A DNA stretch of 64,000 bases from Phorcus lineatus (taxonomy: Eukaryota; Mollusca; Gastropoda; Trochida; Trochidae): the NCBI GenBank assembly GCA_921293015.1, contig OV121086.1, forward strand, positions 36,393,194 through 36,457,193. The letters are read 5' to 3'. Numbering within the stretch: the first letter of the stretch is position 1; each line of letters starts with the position of its first letter. Below the pieces are notes generated by a model. The model saw only the letters and a program-made list of their open reading frames with translations, searched no databases and was not told the DNA's origin. The position numbers were made by a program, and so were the translations under genes. Shown here piece after piece: positions 48,652 to 61,895 of the stretch.

Positions 48652-49661
48652 CGAGGATTGTCCCAAAAGTTTCCGGCCTGAATATGAAAACATGCCTGTA
48701 ACGCAACCATACATGCTTCATTGACGTGTAAATGGCATGAAAACCACGAAAACTACTCTTCAATTGCATATAATAGCCTGTCATTCAAAGGTACCCTCAC
48801 ATCTTTTACCGAAATGGAGAAAGGTGAATATAGGGCTGTTATCAAATATCTGAGTTTAAAAAAATACACTCCAAAGGAAATTCATGGGGATATGTTACAA
48901 ACATTAGGTGACTCTGCTCCTTCATATAGCACCATTAGAATGTTATCTGAGGACCAAAAGCGAAAACACGTCATGGTCAGTCAGTAAATTCTTGACGAGT
49001 ATCGCGCAGACCCAGAATCATTTTTCGCTCGTTTCGTTACTCAAGATGAAACCTGGGTTCATCATTTTGATCCTGAGACAAAAAGCCAAAGCATGCAATG
49101 GAATCACAGCACATCACCCACCTCTAAAACGTTCAAATCTTGTTCCTCCAGTCGGAAGGTCATGGCATCCGTTTTCTGGGACTCTCAGGGTGTAATAATG
49201 ATTGATTATTTAAAAGAAAGGTTCTACAATCAATGGCACTTATTACGCAAATGAACTACGACATTTACGAGAAAAAATCAAAGAGAAACGAAGGGGTAAA
49301 CTGCGAAAAGGTGTGTGGTTGTTGCTCCCGTTCACACCGCCCAAATTGCAGCCCGTGCAGCACAGGATTGTGGGTTCAGAATTCTCACCCACCCTGCCTA
49401 TTCTCCAGACCTAGCCCCCTCAGACTTCTTCCTCTTACCTCGAGTGGCCAAAGGTTTGAGACTGACGATGACGTCATTGCTGCAGTAGAGGAGTTTTTTG
49501 GGTGTCTCGTAATAAGAACTGGTTTTCAGTTGGGTTGCAGATGTTACAAAAACGCTGGAGCAAATGCATTGAGGTCAAGGGTGATTATGTTGAAAAATAA
49601 GTCATAAAGAATGTTTCTTTGATTTTGATGGTCAGGCCGGAAGTTTTTGGGACACCCCTCG
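48652..49661 (+). pseudogene. inactive mariner transposon
   Basis: TA flanks (48650-48651, 49662-49663) and inverted ends related to CGAGGGGTGTCCCAAAA...TTCCGGCCTG bound about 1,010 bp, shorter than a full mariner (about 1.3 kb). The plus-strand transposase is broken. MEKGEYRAVIKYLSLKKYTP (HTH part) ends at a stop at 48985-48987 after RKHVMVSQ. The same frame continues with the first catalytic Asp motif (TQDETWVHHFDPE) and ASVFWDSQGVIMIDYL. Later frames carry PVHTAQIAARAAQDCGFRIL and PAYSPDLAPSDFFLLP. The second catalytic Asp (usual DNAP.H motif) is lost. Confidence 0.88.
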
Positions 49662-49663
49662 TA

Positions 49664-52600
49664 TAAGATTCAAGGAAGCCAGGCGCATGTAGATGGAATT
49701 ATCTTTTATAATTAGGAGAGTGAGTGAGTGGAATGTACATGTTAATACAACTAAAAGGCTAAGAAGTTAGACAGTGATTGGAAACCATGAGAGAAAACGT
49801 TGTTCGATACTGGGTGTTTGGCAAATTCCAGTAACCGTTTTAAAGACGTCAGTTGCTCGATGCCCCCACATTTTGACAAAACAGAAATCAGTCTGACTCA
49901 CGGATTTTGTTTGGATAAAATTAATGATGTAGATGTCGCCAATTTTTACCGCAAGGTGTTTTTGTTCATAGCTAGAAATATGATCCACTTGTAAGATCAT
50001 TTGGGAAGATATGAGTCGAGTTCATCTGTGGGAAGAAAAGAAGAAATAAAGTTCTCATTATCCTAAGAGCAATTCTACAGTTAACCTTAGAAAAGCATGA
50101 ATTCGAGAATAGATAGAATTAAGTTTTAAAAAGGTCTTGTTTTTTTAAAAGAAAAAAATACATAACTCAAGTCTTCATTTTTTTAAAGTATATTTGAAAT
50201 ATTGTCTGTACAAATATCAACACCAATCCCAGGGACTGGTACAATGTGCGTTTTAGTCTACCTCGCATGATTGTGTAGAAACATTAGTTTGAGAGAAATG
50301 GGAAACGTGATAGTGTATTGACGTATTGCATTAATCTTACATCTTTCTGTATCCGGTACAGCCGATGTTTTGCAACTACAAAAAACTGCCTGAAGTCATT
50401 TCATATTAAACGTTGATAGGCTTAAGAAAACAGCGAAAAACTATTTTGTTTATCACGTTTTCTTAAATTTCATATTTGCTATTTGCTCTCCTTCTTATTG
50501 AATCAAATCGGCATTTTGTATTTCTAACCAAGAAAGTGTTCTACTCGTAACAGAGAGTACTAGAGAATAACTGACTCGAGTAATCTGTGTAAGAAAGGAA
50601 TCAACAAAACAAACGTTTAATGATTTGTATATTTAAATTGTATTTGTCAGTTGAACGTCCAATAACGTAAATATCAACATGTGAAAAAATATACATAACA
50701 AATTTTTTAGAGATTTGAATATTAATCAAGTATTGCTGATATTTTATTTCAATACAAAAGGTATGATATTTTTCTCATTGCCATTAGCATTAGAATTTCT
50801 CTTTACACCTAAGATAAGCTTCAGCTGGCCATCGGCTCCCGTCTCTCTCATAATCATCTAATCATCCCCTTTCATATATTCTATTTCGCTCAATCAATAC
50901 CCGAATTTATTCTCAGTTCACTTCCTCATACGCACATGGTCTAAAAAACTCACCTGCAAGTGACTGGTACGTATAGTTATTGCACAAACATATTTTCCAT
51001 TTAGTGCGCTCGCTTTTATAACCCACCATTTCAACACGTGAAAAACCTAGACTGTCTTAAAGACCTCATAATCCTATAAAATTTAGTATATCTTTTCCTT
51101 TCACATAGTCCTGCTCCATGACTGTGTATATAAAGGAGCCTTTAATACAGTCTAGGTCCACATTCATCAAGTCTAGATTGACTGAATACACAGCCCAAAA
51201 AAAATATATGGATGAAGGAACATTTAATTATTAAAATTTTTCATAGACTAAATTTTAGTCTACCTTTCAGGTTATGATCCCAAATACTAAACGCTGGCAT
51301 CTTGTAAATACATGCACGAGATTTAACTAAACCGATTTTTATAATATTTAAAATTTACCTTATCATAAATTTATTTTTACAATGATTTCATACGATTAGG
51401 AACCAGTCAATGAAAATATATAATAGTGTTTAATCTGTGTCATGCATGTCATTCTCGACTTTAATAATTTTCAATTATTTATTCAAGGGAAATTCTGTTT
51501 TTTTGGGGGGATTCACTTCAATATAAGACACAGGTTTAGGCATTCGTACTGAGAAGGTTATTAAAAAGGACAGTCGAATTGGTACATTTTATGTAGGAAC
51601 GAAATTCAAGGGGACAATCCTGTTTGTTCACATATGTAATTCGTACATCATTGTAACACAACACAGTTGTAACATGTTACTTAGGGTAACATTGTAGTTG
51701 ATTTAGATTTTACAACTTGATGAGTAAGAACTCAAAAAGTGAAAAACCTTGCTAAACGACATTACAAGGCATTATGATAAGTCTTATCAGAAATCATTTG
51801 TAAATGTGTGAATATTCTATTCGTATATTTAGTTTATTTTGATAATGTAATGTACGTGAAAGTAAAGCGCCTTTTTCATGTCATTTCCGAAAAAAGAAAA
51901 TGGCGGACCGATTGCCGATAGGACACACTCTTTAATAGTATACAGTCATTGTTTTGTTCTACGGTCATAGAGTGAAGCCCTGGGCTATTTGAAATCTTCT
52001 TCTCGTCACAATATACACTTACAAGGTACCCGTAATTTCCTATACATGCATGTATCATTCAAGTTAACATATATTCATATGTGATCGTTCTGTATTTATG
52101 AATTTATGTTTTGTTACACTTACGTCATTCCTTTGAAAGAATACTAAAGTCCACGTAGAATGAATATTCATCACGATTTCGATGTACTGTTTTGATATAT
52201 ATATTCGAAATAAATGTATAGATGTAAACGTAAGAGGAATACTTATTTACACGTTATTTTCAAAATAACTTCATTGAGAAACACGTTTTTAGGATAACAT
52301 CTTCCATTATACAATTACAATACATAACATTATACAATCATAGTCTGGTTATGAGGTCAATAGTTCTTTGTAGATCCGATAAAAACAATAATGACCGAGG
52401 ACGAAGTAATGCAGAAAACTTGTATTTCTTTCTTCTTCAAGTTATCATTTTCCTGTGATAAGCGATCACACTGATTTTCTAACAAAATGAAAATATTATG
52501 TCATCATGTTATTTCGTTATAAGATAAATACGAGTTAACTAACCACAGGTACAATATTTAGTATAATAAACCTATAGTTATACATATTGAACTGTATATG

Positions 52601-53148
52601 TGTTTAAATATGAGATGATGGATTATGAATTATAAATGTATGTAGAACAATCGACATGAGTCATATTTCAACAGATATGAAGAATATTTGCGTCTTAACT
52701 GGATTGAATGTAATGAATATTCTACACACCAGTATGAGTATATATATCAAATACCGGACTTTACTCAACCGCTCCTTGTTAGTGCGAACGGTAATCTTCT
52801 TCGATAACTTTATCTGTCTTAATATGGCATTTATGGTCACCAGTAACAGAACAGTCAATTTAGTGATAAAGTTATGATCATTTCGGAGAAACTCATAATA
52901 AATTAAAATATACAACGGTATCAACAAATAACAAACAGTAAATATGAGGTCTCAGAAGGGTTAAAAGAGAAAAGTACATATTGATAATGTCACTATTTAT
53001 AAACATTTATTAGTAACAAATATTCAGATGAATGTTAACCATGTTTTTTAAAAAGGTTTTAAATGTTTTGCTAGGTTGAAAGAAACTTTGTACACTCTGA
53101 CAATGTGTTGATGTGCGTGAATTATGATTCATGTGGAACTCTGTTATG
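49664..53148. other. intergenic, nothing recognised
   Basis: Low-GC sequence with only short frames (all under 90 codons), no motif and no repeat of note. Confidence 0.45.
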
Positions 53149-53373
53149 AGACGTCATCGCGCATGCGTAGTATGGAATAACATAATATTACTAGCCCGTG
53201 TATTACACTACATTGTAATATTTAAATTATATTATTACTCGCCCGTGTAAGATACTGCAGTGCGATATTTATTCGGCGATATTAAACTAGTGTGATACTG
53301 CTGCACGTATGACGTCATAATATTGTGTGGTTGTGACGTCACAATTGTGACGTTACTACCGCCGTAACCATGG
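53149..53373. promoter_or_regulatory. CRE cluster with GTAACCATGG
   Basis: Perfect TGACGTCA at 53310-53317 and 53334-53341, near matches AGACGTCA (53149-53156) and TGACGTTA (about 53348-53355), then GTAACCATGG at 53364-53373, which resembles an RFX X-box. A short direct duplication 'attact[a/c]gcccgtgta' also occurs (about 53188 and 53233). No gene is recognised adjacent, so the role is unknown: a distal enhancer, the promoter of an unseen transcript, or a repeat. Confidence 0.4.
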
Positions 53374-55105
53374 AAGCCATGTAATGGATATATGATAGTT
53401 TCTGCACACTATGGGCAGGTTTGATTTTTATTGGCGTGTAAATAATAGAATACTAGAAGTTTCCATCCATTTAATATTTTATTTTTATCGTAAATGATTT
53501 GTTATCAAATTCGCTTTCGTTCTTTTCCTACAAAACATCAACTCGTTTAATATAAATAGCATTAAATGGAAGGTCGTTTAGTATTCTCTATTGCCTATAA
53601 GATACTGTAGATTTGCTTAATATGTTTTACAGCAATACTTTGAAACGCAATCAGTCAATATTTTTAAATACAAAGAAATAAGTTTGAAACAACTGTTGGA
53701 CTCATAAACCTTTTTCATTTACTGATACTCAGGTTCGGGAAATAATTCCTACAAAATATTAGTTTTTGAAATATAAGAAAGGGGCATTTTCAATACTTCA
53801 ATTTGAACATAGACTTAGTTCTCAAGAGGTTGTGTTAAGGGAAAAAGAGTGTAGTAACTATTGTGCTGAACCATTTAAAAAATTATTTTATCAACGATCT
53901 TCTTACAAGCAGTCAACTTTTTCGTATATTGCACGTGGGGCACAAAAGATTGAACTTTAACAATCACAAACAAGTTAAATAAACTAGTTAAGATCTTTAT
54001 CACATGATGAAAGACCATATAGAATCGACTAATAAAATGTCAAAATACTTCTGTAAAGTAAATTATAGTTATCTGAAAATTACAGAGTACTTTGCACCGA
54101 AAAACAATAACTATGGGGTAACCCTTAATCGTTAAACATAGAACTACCCTACTAAGTTAATTATTTAAGTCACTTCCCGACCATGTGCAATGGAACTTTT
54201 AATACTTATAGAATTGCAAAGTCGGTAAAAATAAGTCAATTTCTAATGTCAAATATTCTAAACGGACGAAAAAAAGACTACATTAAGAAATAATTTAAAC
54301 TGTCATTTTCTTGATGTTATTTGTTATCCCTCAATTGTAGTGATACATTTATTGACTGTTGGTTTATTATCCTCGATGTATTACTCAAGTGGTGTGATGT
54401 ATTATAAGAAATATGAGAATAAGTCATTGTATGTGTGACAATATAGGGATTATGTATCATCTGTAACCAACACCATAGATATTACATTAAGATGGTATGT
54501 GGTATTCAATTCATGATATTGATACTGAAAATCGGTATCTATAGAAACATTGTTTCTTATGCAACATTAGAATTTGGAACAGGGCCAAATTCGAACTTTA
54601 ACTGTATTCAAAAATAAAAAAAATAAAAAAATTAATTGGCATTAATAGGATTTATGAAAAACCTCACTGTTGTTGGCTTATTTGTTTGCTGTTAACACAG
54701 ACGATGGCTATTATGTGTATGATTTATGTGTTTTTCGAACGCTCTAGTTAAAAAATATGCACTACTTTACATCGAAAATGCGATATGCGCATCACTTACA
54801 TATATCTAAAGCATGTGTAAAATTTCAGAAATTATGATTAAACACTGTGGGAGGAGTAGGTTTTGTAAGACAGTTACCCTTTTCGGCACGGACCAGCTGA
54901 CGGATGGACAACACCACGACAATATCCCTCATCGGCTACGTACGTAGCGGTGTGAACAGGTCACAGAGTCACTGAACTTTTAATAATAAAACATGGTTGT
55001 CAATTGTAGGAAATCTTTATTATGCGTATTTCATAGTTATCAGAAAAAATGCCCATGTGATAAGCAGTTTGTCATTACCTCTGCCTCATGCATGTTCATA
55101 TCAAA
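53374..55105. other. intergenic, nothing recognised
   Basis: AT-rich; short frames only. Confidence 0.4.
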
Positions 55106-55109
55106 TTAA

Positions 55110-55570
55110 AGAGCCACTCCGTGAGTAGTTGGAGTCATCTATGACAAACTTAATCAATGGTGTCATTTGATCGCGAAGTATCGACTGTTACCTAAAAGAC
55201 ACATTTTAAAGCTTATTATGAAGACAATATGAAGGTAGAACGTCGCAATAATGATCGAAAACCGGTCAGTGGCGCGCGTCAAATAGTCAAACGTAATTTT
55301 GGAGACTTTTCTAAAGCAGCCAGGAGGGCAGTTAGGAGTTGATGGTGTTTGTTAGGTAATATAACTAGTATCCATGTATATTGGACGTGATATCTACACC
55401 TCTGTGTATTTATAAGGATGTTTTTATATTTTCATGGAAAACCAGTATTTGTCATATATATGTCTCTTGGACATGAAAAGTTAAGATGTTTTGATTTTAC
55501 ATCACCACATATGACATTTAGGTTTGTATCAAAGGTAAATAATATGTTATGAAAATCACGGAGTGGCTCT
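55110..55570 (+). mobile_element. TTAA-flanked MITE, copy E (cleanest)
   Basis: TTAA at 55106-55109 and 55571-55574; inverted ends AGAGCCACTCCGTGA / TCACGGAGTGGCTCT. Length 461 bp. It keeps the short ORF MKVERRNNDRKPVSGARQIV... (about 37 codons, ending RRAVRS). Confidence 0.88.
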
Positions 55571-55574
55571 TTAA

Positions 55575-58455
55575 CGTTTTATTGATTTTATTGATGTTTG
55601 TTGGGCAGGAATCTAATTTTCATCGTCGAAGGTTTCATGAAATTTAAAGTATATGACATTTACATGCATCTTTTTGCCTTGCCAGCAGGTATGGAGAATA
55701 CAACCTACACTTAAAAAACGTGTATACAATTGCCCGTGTTTGATAGTTGCGTGAAAAGTAAAGTATTGCATTATTATATAAATTCAGATTCTTTGGGTCT
55801 TTTATGAACTTGAAGAGAATCACTCTATTTCACTCTATTTTTCTTGATTAGTGAGTCATTGCATTATTTCAACGATACATTTACACAATTTCGGAACATT
55901 TTTCATTTCATTATAGTCAAAGAAATGGGAAAACTTCGACATTCACGTACTTACTTTTATGATAGCATGGCGAATCGATTTCATTGTCAGATTTCATATG
56001 TAGGAAGTACATTTAACATTTTAGAAAACCATCAAGAGACGTTATGGTGTAAATCTGAAAACAGTCGATCCTAATACTAAAATTTACATCGAGCCTTCTA
56101 GGTCAGTTTCAAAGGGACAAATTGAATTGTTTGATAAAAAGTCCTAAATTCTGGAAAAAAAGAATTAATTCCGTCCTCACTTGTATGTTAATTCCTAAAA
56201 CGCACTTACTCCACAGCAATTAACACAAAGGAAAACGCGTCACGCCTTTCGTTGCGTAACCAATGGAATTTCAAACCACTTGTAGCGTTTATAGGTGAAG
56301 TGTTCGAGCTCGGATGTATTTAGAAGGAAACTTCTTGTATTTTCAGCAACGTTAGCGTTTATGCTCTAAATCAGCATCGCCCATCACACTTGAAATATTC
56401 GTCGAATATATTTCATAAATATTTGTTTTTATTACTAATAGAAATCGACTTAATCTTGCAACTAGAGTTCACAAAAAACTGATATTGATTTGTTACTCCA
56501 AAGGAAACTTCTTGCAATTATAGTTGAGCCCCAGAAGAAATGATATTTAAAAAATGCCAAATATACGTATGAATGTCCTATCATTGAAACGCTAGTAACA
56601 TCTTCTAAGCAAAACATATATCTAGCCTATAAGTTGCAGTGAAAATAAGTTTTTTTGAAACAATCTTACCAAAATAGTATAAAAACATGAATGAAATTTA
56701 GAATAAATATGATCGTGAATGAAATTTATACTAAATGCACATATCTCAGTTATCATTTTCAATTCATGAAGGTTCGATTTAAGCGTGCAGAAAACTGTGA
56801 GATATTTTGATATGGTAAGTCTGTGTTAAACTTCGATATCATTATTCAGTTTCTTTATATCTATAAGGCCAAAATATATTTTAAATCAATTCAGTTTAAA
56901 ATCCTTTTGTTTCTTGCCAAATGGAAAAACTACAACCTGCAGCTGGTTGTCCTCAGTAATAATTAAAAAATGTTCACTGTTTTTAACAGATTATTTTTGG
57001 AGAAACCTTTAATAAAATATTTTAGTGTTTTACCCTTTAAAGTTTCTAAGCCCGACAACATACATGTAGCGGTAAAGACAGCTTACGTCATAAGGAGCCC
57101 GTGCAAGTCTACACAGCCTGTCAACTACATCCCAACTTCCTTCCACTAGAGCAACGTTCGGTCAAAGGTCAAGCTATAAGAAGCTGGAACAAGCGTTTCC
57201 TTTAGTGTGTCAAAATCTGCTTTAACAGGGACAAGTTGAAAATGCCAGCAACGATTAGAGAGGAATAACCGAGCGGTGTTGTAAGAAACACTCTGACCTT
57301 CTGTAAATGTTACTGAACCGCGGAAATTACATTCAAGACTATAGAAGACAAAAGAGATCTTGCTCTAACAAACTGATGAAGTTTTGTTTGAAATGTTGTT
57401 GCATTGTTCTGTGATACCGTCTATCAGCAAAATCATGTGCCTTTATTTATATCAACTTCACTTGTGAATGAACATCTAAACCGGAAGCAGTTAAGTGCCC
57501 GTTACGAGTTCCTCCGCGAAATCTCGAAACGTACCATTCTCGCATAGTACCAAATCTCGTTTTATGCACGTGATTCAAGTGTCTGACACTGAAGGCGATT
57601 TGCTAAAGGGTCTGATCTTGGATATGTCCCCGAGATTATGATGTATGGCGCCGTCTACAAGTGCATCAGACCCTTAAGTTGAAACCCCTCTCCCCCATGG
57701 CAACTAATTATGCTTTGTCCAACGCTTTTGCAACTGTTTTATACTGTATCAGTATATAGTTTTGCGAGGTTACATATATAGACCAACACTTTGTCTCTGA
57801 AAAAACGTTTTGATTGACTTCAACATAATTGGCTTAATAGAAAATTATGTTGAAAATGGTCATTAAGACAGAGTTTAAAATTAATTAATATTATTGTGTT
57901 AGGGTTAGGGAATCTTTGTGCATATATAGGTTCATTTACAGCACTGTGTATAAAAAACTCGTATTTTGCGATAATAGAAACATTTATAGTAAGTTCATAT
58001 TAATTTTACTTAAAAAAATTAATCTAATTTTATATGGTATTGAAGTCAATTACATAAATCCCTTTAAACCAGTGGATCGTAAATCTAACAGATTGAGTAT
58101 CGCCTGACTTTTTACATTTTATACGATGTTTGTCTTGATTACATTGTTCCCTGTCTTGCATTTTTGCGCTGGGTAGAGTATCTGTTTAACTGTGGACTGT
58201 GTACTTGACTCCTGCATTGTATGAAGTCGTGGTGCTGGGTTGATGTCTCTCTTGTAGGATTCACTTTGATGTTTTATGCTTCTTTACCTTGTAGTTAACA
58301 GGATTTACTGTCTCATAAGCTAGAACGTGTCACACTCTCTACGAGTTTTATTGCTGTCTTTTTATGTTCTTATATACACGAGAGTACATTTTCGTAATAG
58401 TAAACATACAAATATCGTATACGCTTTTGCTCTGGGAGTTTTTACCACTAAAACA
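55575..58455. other. intergenic, nothing recognised
   Basis: No gene or repeat family is recognised. The part around 57050-57680 is slightly GC-richer but has no open frame of note. Confidence 0.4.
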
Positions 58456-58819
58456 ACACTTACTGTTATTACTCCTACATCTACTACTGATACTACTACT
58501 ACTGATGCTACTGCTACTACTCCTACTACTACTACTACTACAAAAACTACTATTGCTACTACTCCTATTACTGATGCTGCTTCTGCTGCTACAACTACTT
58601 CTACTACTACTACTATTACTACTACTGCCGCTACTCCTGCTACCACTACTACTACTACTGTTTCTACTACGATTACTACTACTACTACTACTACCACTAC
58701 TTCTTCAACTACCTTTGCTACTACTTCAACTATCACTGTTACGATAACCATTACTCTAACCTTCTACATACACTTTATATGCGACTACAACACCACCACC
58801 ACCACCAACAACAACAACA

Positions 58820-58874
<55 letters not shown>

Positions 58875-58928
58875 TCATCATTATTACTACTACTACTACT
58901 ATCATTATTACTACTACTACTACTCCTG

Positions 58929-58959
<31 letters not shown>

Positions 58960-58970
58960 CTTTACTCTAG
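58456..58970. repeat. imperfect (ACT)n trinucleotide repeat
   Basis: About 500 bp of ACT units with interspersed GCT, CCT, ATT and TCT, a break at about 58737-58785, then CCA and AAC units leading into a purer ACT run (58818-58875 and 58920-58960). The open frames on both strands (poly-Thr, Leu, Tyr or Val) are by-products of the repeat. Confidence 0.93.
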
Positions 58971-58984
58971 ACCTGACTTCTAAA

Positions 58985-60680
58985 CTAATATTTCCACTAT
59001 TCTAATCTTCGAATTCTAATACATATGCGACTACTACAACTTCTTCTAGTTACACAGATTTCTAAACTATTCAAATGCTTATGTAAATGATAGTACTACC
59101 ATGATATATATCAGTCTATCATTATAATTGTTAGGTCTGTTGATATCAGCATCTCTACCACTATCAATGCCGCTCTCAGTTCTGCATATATTTTGATTCT
59201 TTTTGCAAAATCTAATTCATAACGTTCATCCTATTTTGTCATCGTGTGACGAGTACGGACATACTGATTTCTATTCGGCAGCAGGTCGCGTGTATATCAA
59301 TATCCGCATGCGTTTATTACAAATTGGGTATTGATATAACGTAAGTTGTTCAAAGGCTAATGCATACAGAATTTAGAGCAAACAATGATTGTACATTCAT
59401 ATCGGTTTGTTTCTATTGCTAATGATTGTCAGTAACACATGGTCAATTTTAATACACGTAAACACACCGGCTGCTTAATAAGCACATTTGTACAGGCAAT
59501 ATTCAGGCATTTCATAAGGGCTCATAAACTACATGGTAGGGGACTGGTGACGTCAAGTGTTATTTTCACCTTGTCCAAGGTAAAAATGTAAATGGCAGGC
59601 TTTAAACAAGTCAAATGAGATGGGAAATGTTGACATAACACAATGACTGGATGAAAGGAGATGGGTTCTGGATGAGGCCACGACGGCTTGTTTGGTTTCG
59701 TCTATTTCTGCGACCGAGTCAACCAAATCGCGTGAGTGGAGCTTTAACCATCGAGCTGGTGATGCATTCATTCATGGCTGTATCTAAGCAGGCTCTGGAA
59801 AGGACTTCCCAATAAGACAACACGGATTGCGGACAGTGGGTCGGAACAGACAGAGACGGAATTCCAATAATCCACGGAAAGCATAATGACCGCCAGGACA
59901 AACATTTAACACTGGGTTATGAGAGTTAAATCGTCGGGGTTATAGCGGTAGTATTTCGAGCTGTGAGTGTAAATGTGGCTGTGACATTGACGAGGACTGG
60001 ACGGCAGCCTATTCACTGTTAGTTTGTGAACTGCACACCGGAACGATACTCTCAGCATCATAGCAAATCAACGTTGCAGCGACAGTCACCAACTGGCATA
60101 GGAGGGGAGCAGTCGGATAGAGTACATGTGTGGAAGGAACTTCGCTTGCGGATATCATGGAGTAATATTTGGTGTTTAAACGAGGTTGTATAAAAAGTGA
60201 TTGTGTATATATTTGTTTGTGACAAGAAAACTTTAACAGAGAGCGGTCAGTCGCTGTGGGAGACGGGATGCGGTTTATATGAGTGTATACATGTGGATGT
60301 TAGGGAGGGGACGAGAGGTCTAGCAGTGGAGGACGCTGCGTCGCGGGGTGAGTGTAGGTTCAAGCCACGGATATTAAACACGGGAGAAGCGAGCAATGAC
60401 AAACTACTCCCCAGTGTAAGTGTGACAGTGACAAGCGGAGGATAACAGTAATCTATGTTAGAACTAGGTCTTGTGTAACGGCCAACAGCTGACGGATACG
60501 GGACTGTCAAAAACAGTGCAGAGTTTCAAATGCAGCGAATGCCACACTCCGGGCCCATGGTCAGACATGCTCGGACTTGGGAACTGCGAAAGGATTGTAT
60601 GCAAATGATTTGGTGTAAAATTACACTTTAAGAGGGCGAAAAGTCTCAGCTTTAATCACATGTGCTCGTCGTTGCGGTTT
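58985..60680. other. upstream region of the KLF15-like gene
   Basis: GC rises from about 59.5 kb toward the gene. The 82-codon frame at 60197-60445 is unrecognised. The region may include distal promoter or an alternative 5' exon. Confidence 0.4.
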
Positions 60681-60685
60681 GTCAC

Positions 60686-60742
60686 TGGCCAATCACGTCT
60701 CGCTGTGTGTAGCAAGAGAGAGAGTAGATGCGCTATATATAG
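60686..60742 (+). promoter_or_regulatory. CCAAT and TATA boxes of the KLF15-like gene
   Basis: GGCCAATCACG at about 60687-60697 and TATATATAG at about 60734-60742. Transcription would start near 60765-60770, giving a 5' UTR of about 140 bases before the ATG at 60906. The spacing of CCAAT to TATA is normal. Confidence 0.6.
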
Positions 60743-60905
60743 TCGGCCTCTTCCCGACAGGGGTATCCCTCGTGTGGCCAGTGAGTGAGTTGAGAGCAGT
60801 GAGATAGCGCTGTCACCGGCTTGTACATCATCAACACATCACAGTGGACAGACAGTCAGCACACTGGCCGACTCGTGGATAGAAGACCTCTTTGAGGGGG
60901 TCAGG

Positions 60906-61895
60906 ATGGAAGACTTTCTGCCCCTCGTCTCCTCCTTGGAAAGGGAACAGTTTACCCTGCAGAGGCTCAACTCGGCTGGGGAGGAGAGCGACTGCAGCAG
61001 CTTCGACGACCTGCGGAGTCACAGTCCGTCCTCGTCCGTGTGGAGTCTGGAGAGTCTGGACGATGACGTGTACCTGGATTACCTATTCAGCCAAGGGCTC
61101 GTGGATGCTGTTGAGAAAGGTGGGGTGAACCGTGACCCTCCCAAGCAACCCCCTCCCCCGCCTGTTCAAGCACCCCCTGCTCCAATAGTGCAACCGCCTC
61201 AACCCCAGTGTGATCCTCTTGTGGGAATCGAGAACTACCCGACCCAGAAGAATGTGTTGCCTCAGCGTAGAGACATGGAACCAATGGAGACATTCACAGT
61301 TCCAAATAGCACCAACGATTTCGTAGTATTAGGGGTAGGTCTGCAAAACCTGATGCACAACTATGCTAGCAAAGCAGCGTTCAACGAGCCGCACCGTCAG
61401 ACTGCGTTGCCACCCCAACATCAACTCCAGAATCACCCGTCACTCATCCAGAGACAAGTTGCCTACACCACACATGCTCAGACTGCCCATGCCAATCACT
61501 ATCGTTACCCAACCAATGCTGCCAAGTCTCTGTTGACCAATACTAGTATTCTAGAGGACGTTAAAATCAGGACTCTCAAAGATCCGTCCCCAAAAACTGC
61601 AAGTCATAAGGGCGACCGACTCGAGGATAAGATATACCACTGTACGTACGCTGGATGCAACAAGGTGTATAGTAAATCTTCCCACCTGAAAGCACACCTG
61701 AGGAGACACACAGGTGAGAAACCCTTTGAATGCACGTGGCCCGGGTGTGGATGGCGATTCTCCAGGTCGGACGAGTTGGCGCGACATAAACGTTCCCATT
61801 CTGGAATTAAACCCTACCAGTGTAAAATATGTGAGAAGCGATTTTCCCGTTCAGACCATTTATCAAAGCATTTGAAAGTTCATCGGAAACGGTAG
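60906..61895 (+). CDS. Kruppel-like factor, KLF15-like, unbroken coding region
   Basis: A nuclear transcription factor of 329 residues that would bind GC/CACCC-type DNA. Three C2H2 fingers at the C-terminus: C246/C251/H264/H268, C276/C281/H294/H298, C306/C309/H322/H326, with linkers TGEKPF and SGIKPY. The second linker (SHSG[IV]KPYQC) and the finger sequence [17 protein letters not shown] match KLF15 better than other KLFs. An N-terminal [18 protein letters not shown] (52-69) resembles the conserved DSILDFLLSQATL motif of KLF15. Residues 76-100 are proline-rich. The ATG has a strong context (A at -3, G at +4). The whole coding region is one exon. Human KLF15 is 416 residues. Assignment to the KLF family is certain; the KLF15 subgroup is likely. 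Confidence 0.93.
   Translation: MEDFLPLVSSLEREQFTLQRLNSAGEESDCSSFDDLRSHSPSSSVWSLESLDDDVYLDYLFSQGLVDAVEKGGVNRDPPKQPPPPPVQAPPAPIVQPPQPQCDPLVGIENYPTQKNVLPQRRDMEPMETFTVPNSTNDFVVLGVGLQNLMHNYASKAAFNEPHRQTALPPQHQLQNHPSLIQRQVAYTTHAQTAHANHYRYPTNAAKSLLTNTSILEDVKIRTLKDPSPKTASHKGDRLEDKIYHCTYAGCNKVYSKSSHLKAHLRRHTGEKPFECTWPGCGWRFSRSDELARHKRSHSGIKPYQCKICEKRFSRSDHLSKHLKVHRKR

Noticed and set aside
58327-58983. 218-codon Thr/Tyr-rich protein and overlapping poly-Val and poly-Leu frames
   Set aside because: All are translations of the ACT trinucleotide repeat in different frames.
60197-60445. 82-codon ORF upstream of KLF15-like
   Set aside because: Unrecognised and located in the upstream region; no evidence that it is translated.
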